This document shows positions 61,543 to 64,000 of a DNA stretch of 64,000 bases, one piece after another. The DNA lies in contig JAZRXH010000142.1 in assembly GCA_045600125.1 (NCBI GenBank), positions 1-64,000 of the forward strand. Direction: 5' to 3'. Numbering within the stretch: position 1 is the stretch's first letter; each line of letters opens with the position of its first letter. Source of the stretch: SIG622 sp045600125. Lineage in GTDB: Bacteria; Bacillota; Clostridia; Oscillospirales; CAG-382. Position numbers and translations under genes: made by a program. The notes under the pieces are model-generated. The model was not told where the DNA came from. It saw nothing but the letters and a program-made list of their open reading frames with translations, and ran no database searches.

Positions 61543-62658
61543 TCAGAACGACTTTTCCTCAAGAAGAGCCTGAATCTTTGCGGTGGGGTCGAGGAGAAGA
61601 CTGATGGACTTGTTGATGTTGACAGCTTCGATATAGTAAGCGATGTATTTAAGGATGTTGACCTCGGTGAACCACTCACGGCTCTTGAGATCGTCGGGAA
61701 GGTAAGTGGAGTTGGTCACGTAGATGCGGTCGAACATCTTCTTTGCATAGTAGTCGTCGAACTTGTCGAGACCCTTGTTGAAGAGACCGAAGGAGAAGAA
61801 ACCGTAAATTCTTCTTGCGCCCTTTGCCTTGAGCAGATCCATAACGTGGATGAAGGATTCACCGGAAGCGACGATATCGTCTACAACGATGATGTCCTTG
61901 CCCTTCACGTCGTCACCGAGGTACTCGTGAGCCACGATGGGGTTGCGTCCGTCCACGACCTGGGTGTAGTCACGTCTCTTGTAGAACATGGAAAGCGGAA
62001 CGCCGAGCACGGAGGAGAAATACATACCTCTGTTGAGAGCGCCCTCGTCGGGAGAAACGACCACAAGATTGTGCTTGTCCACGTCGGTTTCGGTGTTGAG
62101 GAACTTCTTTATCATCTGATAAGTCGGCATCAGATTGTCAAAGCCGCTGAGCGGGATGGCATTTCTTACTCTGTCATCATGTGCGTCGAAGGTCATGATG
62201 TTGGTAATGCCCATATTGACGAGATCGGCGAGGAATACGGCACAGTCGAGGGATTCACGGGCGGTCTTCCTGTGCTGACGTCCTTCGTACAGCATCGGCA
62301 TGATGAGGGAAATTCTTGCTGCCTTGCCGCTGATGGCTGCCACGATCCTCTTGATGTCCTGATAGTGATCGTCGGGGCTCATGGGAACCTTCATACCGTA
62401 CATGGTGTACTCGGTCTCCTTCGAATGGTTGAAGCAGTCCGCTACGATGAAGACGTCCTTACCCCTTACAGACTCCGTGAGAAGCGCTTTGGCTTCACCG
62501 GAACCGAAGCGGGAGAACACGGCATCGATCACGTAGTGAGGCTCTTCCTTTCTCCATTCACCGATGTAGTTGGCGATGCGCCTGCACATTTCCTCGGTTC
62601 CCTTGGTACCGATGATGGCGACCTCATCGAAAGGGATCTCTTTTGACAAATCCGGCAT
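61543..62658 (-). CDS. Ribose-phosphate pyrophosphokinase, long divergent form
   Basis: Prs makes PRPP from ribose-5-phosphate and ATP for nucleotide, His and Trp synthesis. The 371-residue protein is longer than the usual 315. Recognisable regions: MPMLYEGRQHRKTARE near 120-135 (cf. PYFGYARQDRK), FDAHDDRVRNAIP (cf. DLHAxQIQGFF), VVSPDEGALNRG (cf. VVSPDxGGxxRA) and the PRPP loop VVDDIVASGES at 258-268 (cf. VDDMIDTAGT). These departures mark a clostridial variant; catalysis is probable but the usual regulatory ADP site residues are less clear. A consensus promoter lies at 62750-62778 and GGAGG precedes the start. Confidence 0.85.
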   Translation of the reverse strand: MPDLSKEIPFDEVAIIGTKGTEEMCRRIANYIGEWRKEEPHYVIDAVFSRFGSGEAKALLTESVRGKDVFIVADCFNHSKETEYTMYGMKVPMSPDDHYQDIKRIVAAISGKAARISLIMPMLYEGRQHRKTARESLDCAVFLADLVNMGITNIMTFDAHDDRVRNAIPLSGFDNLMPTYQMIKKFLNTETDVDKHNLVVVSPDEGALNRGMYFSSVLGVPLSMFYKRRDYTQVVDGRNPIVAHEYLGDDVKGKDIIVVDDIVASGESFIHVMDLLKAKGARRIYGFFSFGLFNKGLDKFDDYYAKKMFDRIYVTNSTYLPDDLKSREWFTEVNILKYIAYYIEAVNINKSISLLLDPTAKIQALLEEKSF

Positions 62659-62749
62659 TTGCTTATCCTCCGTCTTTTTATTTTCGGGCAGAAAACGAAG
62701 TGCTTCTCCGCAGAGCTCCCCACCCGAATATATAATGATTCACACTGTT

Positions 62750-62778
62750 ATTATAGCAAACGCACGGGGGCTTGTCAA
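62750..62778 (-). promoter_or_regulatory. Sigma-A promoter of prs
   Basis: Minus-strand perfect -35 TTGACA (62773-62778), 17-nt spacer, perfect -10 TATAAT (62750-62755), about 85 nt before the coding start. Confidence 0.88.
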
Positions 62779-62986
62779 GGTCATTATTTACTGAAAATGG
62801 ATGATTTTTTGCACTATTTTGTATATTAGTGACGAATTATTGTGGGATATCCGGGATAATCCGGTCGACTCCTTTCACCCACAAGGCAGGAAGCACGAAG
62901 AGCACCGGATGATGCTGTAAGGATTTGTCGAAAATGCACAAAATTAGCGTTAATTATAGCCGCTTTTACCCTGAAAATAGGGCGAT

Positions 62987-63015
62987 TTGACAAATCGGAA
63001 ATATTGTGGTATAAT
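62987..63015 (+). promoter_or_regulatory. Sigma-A promoter of the SleB-like gene
   Basis: Perfect -35 TTGACA (62987-62992), 17-nt spacer, perfect -10 TATAAT (63010-63015). The leader to the coding start at 63211 is about 190 nt. Confidence 0.9.
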
Positions 63016-63046
63016 GCTCAGAGTTTTTGGTAAAAATAGTCTCCAA

Positions 63047-63121
63047 GGACGGAAAAAGGAAAAGACCTTTTATGGGCGTTCGCTGTCCCGTTCACCGTCC
63101 GGATTCGGTGAGCCCCTTTTT
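63047..63121 (+). promoter_or_regulatory. Possible attenuator in the leader of the SleB-like gene
   Basis: An 8-bp hairpin GTTCACCG / CGGTGAGC (63090-63097 with 63106-63113) is followed by CCCTTTTT, like an intrinsic terminator. Upstream GGACGG (63047-63052) can pair with CCGTCC (63095-63100), which overlaps the terminator's left arm, so the two structures exclude each other. This is the layout of an attenuator; no known aptamer class was recognised. Confidence 0.4.
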
Positions 63122-63210
63122 GGCTTTATTTCATACAAACGCAAATTACACATAAACAAAAGAAAAGAAAGGAAGCATTTGCAGTTACTGCATCTGCCAC
63201 GGTCACATTT

Positions 63211-64000
63211 ATGAGATCCGCATCCAAAATTTTGGTGAGCGTCTTTGTGTTCGCACTGCTCACGCTTTGTACGCTTGTGCCTGCCTCGGCACAGCGCTAT
63301 GCCATTGACGGGCACGACATTCCCGTCGATATCATGCTCAACGGCAGTTACCTTGCTTCTCCCGCAAAAGGATACCTTACCGACGGCGTTGCCTACGCTC
63401 CCGTTCGCGGCTTCTGCGAGGCGCTCGGCGCAAGCGTCGAATGGAATCCCGTTACCTTCTGCGCTGCTGTCAAAAAAGACTACAGCGCCTTCGAGATCGA
63501 CGCCAACGCCTGCTCCTGCAACATCGCCGGTGCGGTTTCCTTCCCCGGCATCCGCTTTGAGGGAAATAAGCTGTACGCCCCGGTAAAGTTTCTTGCCGAA
63601 AGCCTTGGCGGAAGCATCAGCTGGGACGATTACCGCTACGAGGTCCTCGTGACTCTGCCGGGATGTGTTCCGGAGAAGAAGTACCTCGAACAGTCCTATG
63701 ACCGCGACGACCTTCTGTGGCTGTCGAGGATCGTGACCTGCGAATCCGGCAGCGTCAGCTTTGACGCCAAGATCGCCGTGGCGAACGTCATCATCAACCG
63801 CCGTGCCGATCCTTCCTTCCCGTCATCCATCCACGACGTTATCTTCGACAAGAAGTTCGGCATCCAGTTCCCGCCGGCGCACAACGGCAAGATCTACAAT
63901 ACCCCCTCTACCAACACCATCCTTGCCTGCAAGGCGGCTCTCAACGGCGCCGAAACGGCTCCCGGCTGTCTGTATTTCTCCTATACCCGTGATAAGACTT
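63211..64000 (+). CDS. Secreted SleB-like cell wall hydrolase with stalk domain (3' partial)
   Basis: The gene runs off the window end; 263 residues are visible. A Sec signal peptide covers about 1-28 (ends near ASAQ). Residues 30-148 look like two copper-amine-oxidase-N-type (stalk) units: VDIMLNG...APVRGFCEALGASVEWNP and LYAPVKFLAESLGGSISWDD. From about 168 a Hydrolase_2 (SleB) domain starts: LLWLSRIVTCESGS with catalytic Glu178, then AKIAVANVIINRRADPSFPSSI. SleB-type enzymes are lytic transglycosylases; this copy has a vegetative sigma-A promoter and may act in growth rather than germination. AAAGAAAGGAAG lies about 30 nt upstream; the start is the first ATG giving a signal peptide. Confidence 0.88.
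   Translation, partial: MRSASKILVSVFVFALLTLCTLVPASAQRYAIDGHDIPVDIMLNGSYLASPAKGYLTDGVAYAPVRGFCEALGASVEWNPVTFCAAVKKDYSAFEIDANACSCNIAGAVSFPGIRFEGNKLYAPVKFLAESLGGSISWDDYRYEVLVTLPGCVPEKKYLEQSYDRDDLLWLSRIVTCESGSVSFDAKIAVANVIINRRADPSFPSSIHDVIFDKKFGIQFPPAHNGKIYNTPSTNTILACKAALNGAETAPGCLYFSYTRDKT

Larger units (their letters stand above)
62659..63210. other. Divergent intergenic region between prs and the SleB-like gene
   Basis: A 552-bp gap holding two perfect sigma-A promoters pointing apart (62750-62778 minus, 62987-63015 plus) and the structured leader of the SleB-like gene (63047-63121). I see no protein-coding gene in it. Confidence 0.65.

Noticed and set aside
1..64000. Mobile elements, CRISPR arrays, tRNA or rRNA genes
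   Set aside because: No transposase, integrase, regularly spaced repeats, or tRNA/rRNA landmarks were seen on either strand by eye; a dedicated scan (tRNAscan, Infernal) would settle small RNAs.

Overview
The window looks like a chromosomal segment of an anaerobic, endospore-forming, low-to-moderate GC Firmicute, most likely a gut-type clostridium of the Oscillospiraceae/Ruminococcaceae kind. Support comes from a complete spoIIA operon (spoIIAA-spoIIAB-sigF), a gerA-type germination operon, a spore-cortex-type LysM/GH18 hydrolase, a SleB-like hydrolase, an nine-gene V-type ATPase operon with Na+-ligand residues, T-box and S-box leaders, IreB, and a secreted protein ending in a dockerin. Shine-Dalgarno sequences are strong (AGGAGG-like), and many promoters are near-perfect TTGACA-17-TATAAT. 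I see no rRNA, tRNA, CRISPR array, insertion sequence, integrase or phage gene.

Layout. 1-4.9 kb: MgtC-family membrane protein (cut by the window edge), a small P-loop protein, pgi, a DacA-type D,D-carboxypeptidase and a small lipoprotein. 4.9-10.6 kb: sporulation block on the minus strand, gerAA-gerAC-gerAB followed by spoIIAA-spoIIAB-sigF, with a DUF3298-like gene divergent from it. 10.8-19.9 kb: V-ATPase operon (G/H, I, K, E, C, F, A, B, D) behind a strong promoter overlapped by a Fur-like palindrome. 20-24 kb: nitrilase-family amidase, Tex, and a conserved unknown. 24-31.5 kb: minus-strand carbohydrate/cell-wall group with two tandem class-C serine hydrolases, a TIM-barrel sugar phosphate isomerase, a NagZ-like GH3 and a Gfo/Idh/MocA oxidoreductase. 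31.7-34 kb: tmcAL and an LCP-family protein. 34-40.2 kb: a beta-helix protein, then a T-box (Phe) leader, a GDPD-family gene, pheS and pheT. 40.3-46.1 kb: SIS-domain protein, CapA-like metallophosphatase, small unknown, ireB, a second beta-helix protein and a DJ-1/PfpI protein. 46.3-49.2 kb: SAM-I riboswitch-metK and an orphan MsmK/UgpC-type ABC ATPase. 49.3-53 kb: LysM-GH18 hydrolase, an alkaline-phosphatase-superfamily protein, a DUF4430 lipoprotein and an XRE regulator. 53.2-60.2 kb: one secreted protein of 2328 residues (metallophosphoesterase, InlB-type repeats, cohesin-like domain, dockerin). 60.5-64 kb: EamA transporter, a divergent Prs, and a SleB-like hydrolase cut by the window end.

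Most of the segment is housekeeping and sporulation. The least ordinary items are the giant phosphoesterase-dockerin protein, the Phe T-box placed ahead of a GDPD gene and pheST, the shortened GerC, the nested palindrome at the GH18 promoter, and a possible attenuator in the leader of the SleB-like gene. Functions are read from motifs; no database search was possible.
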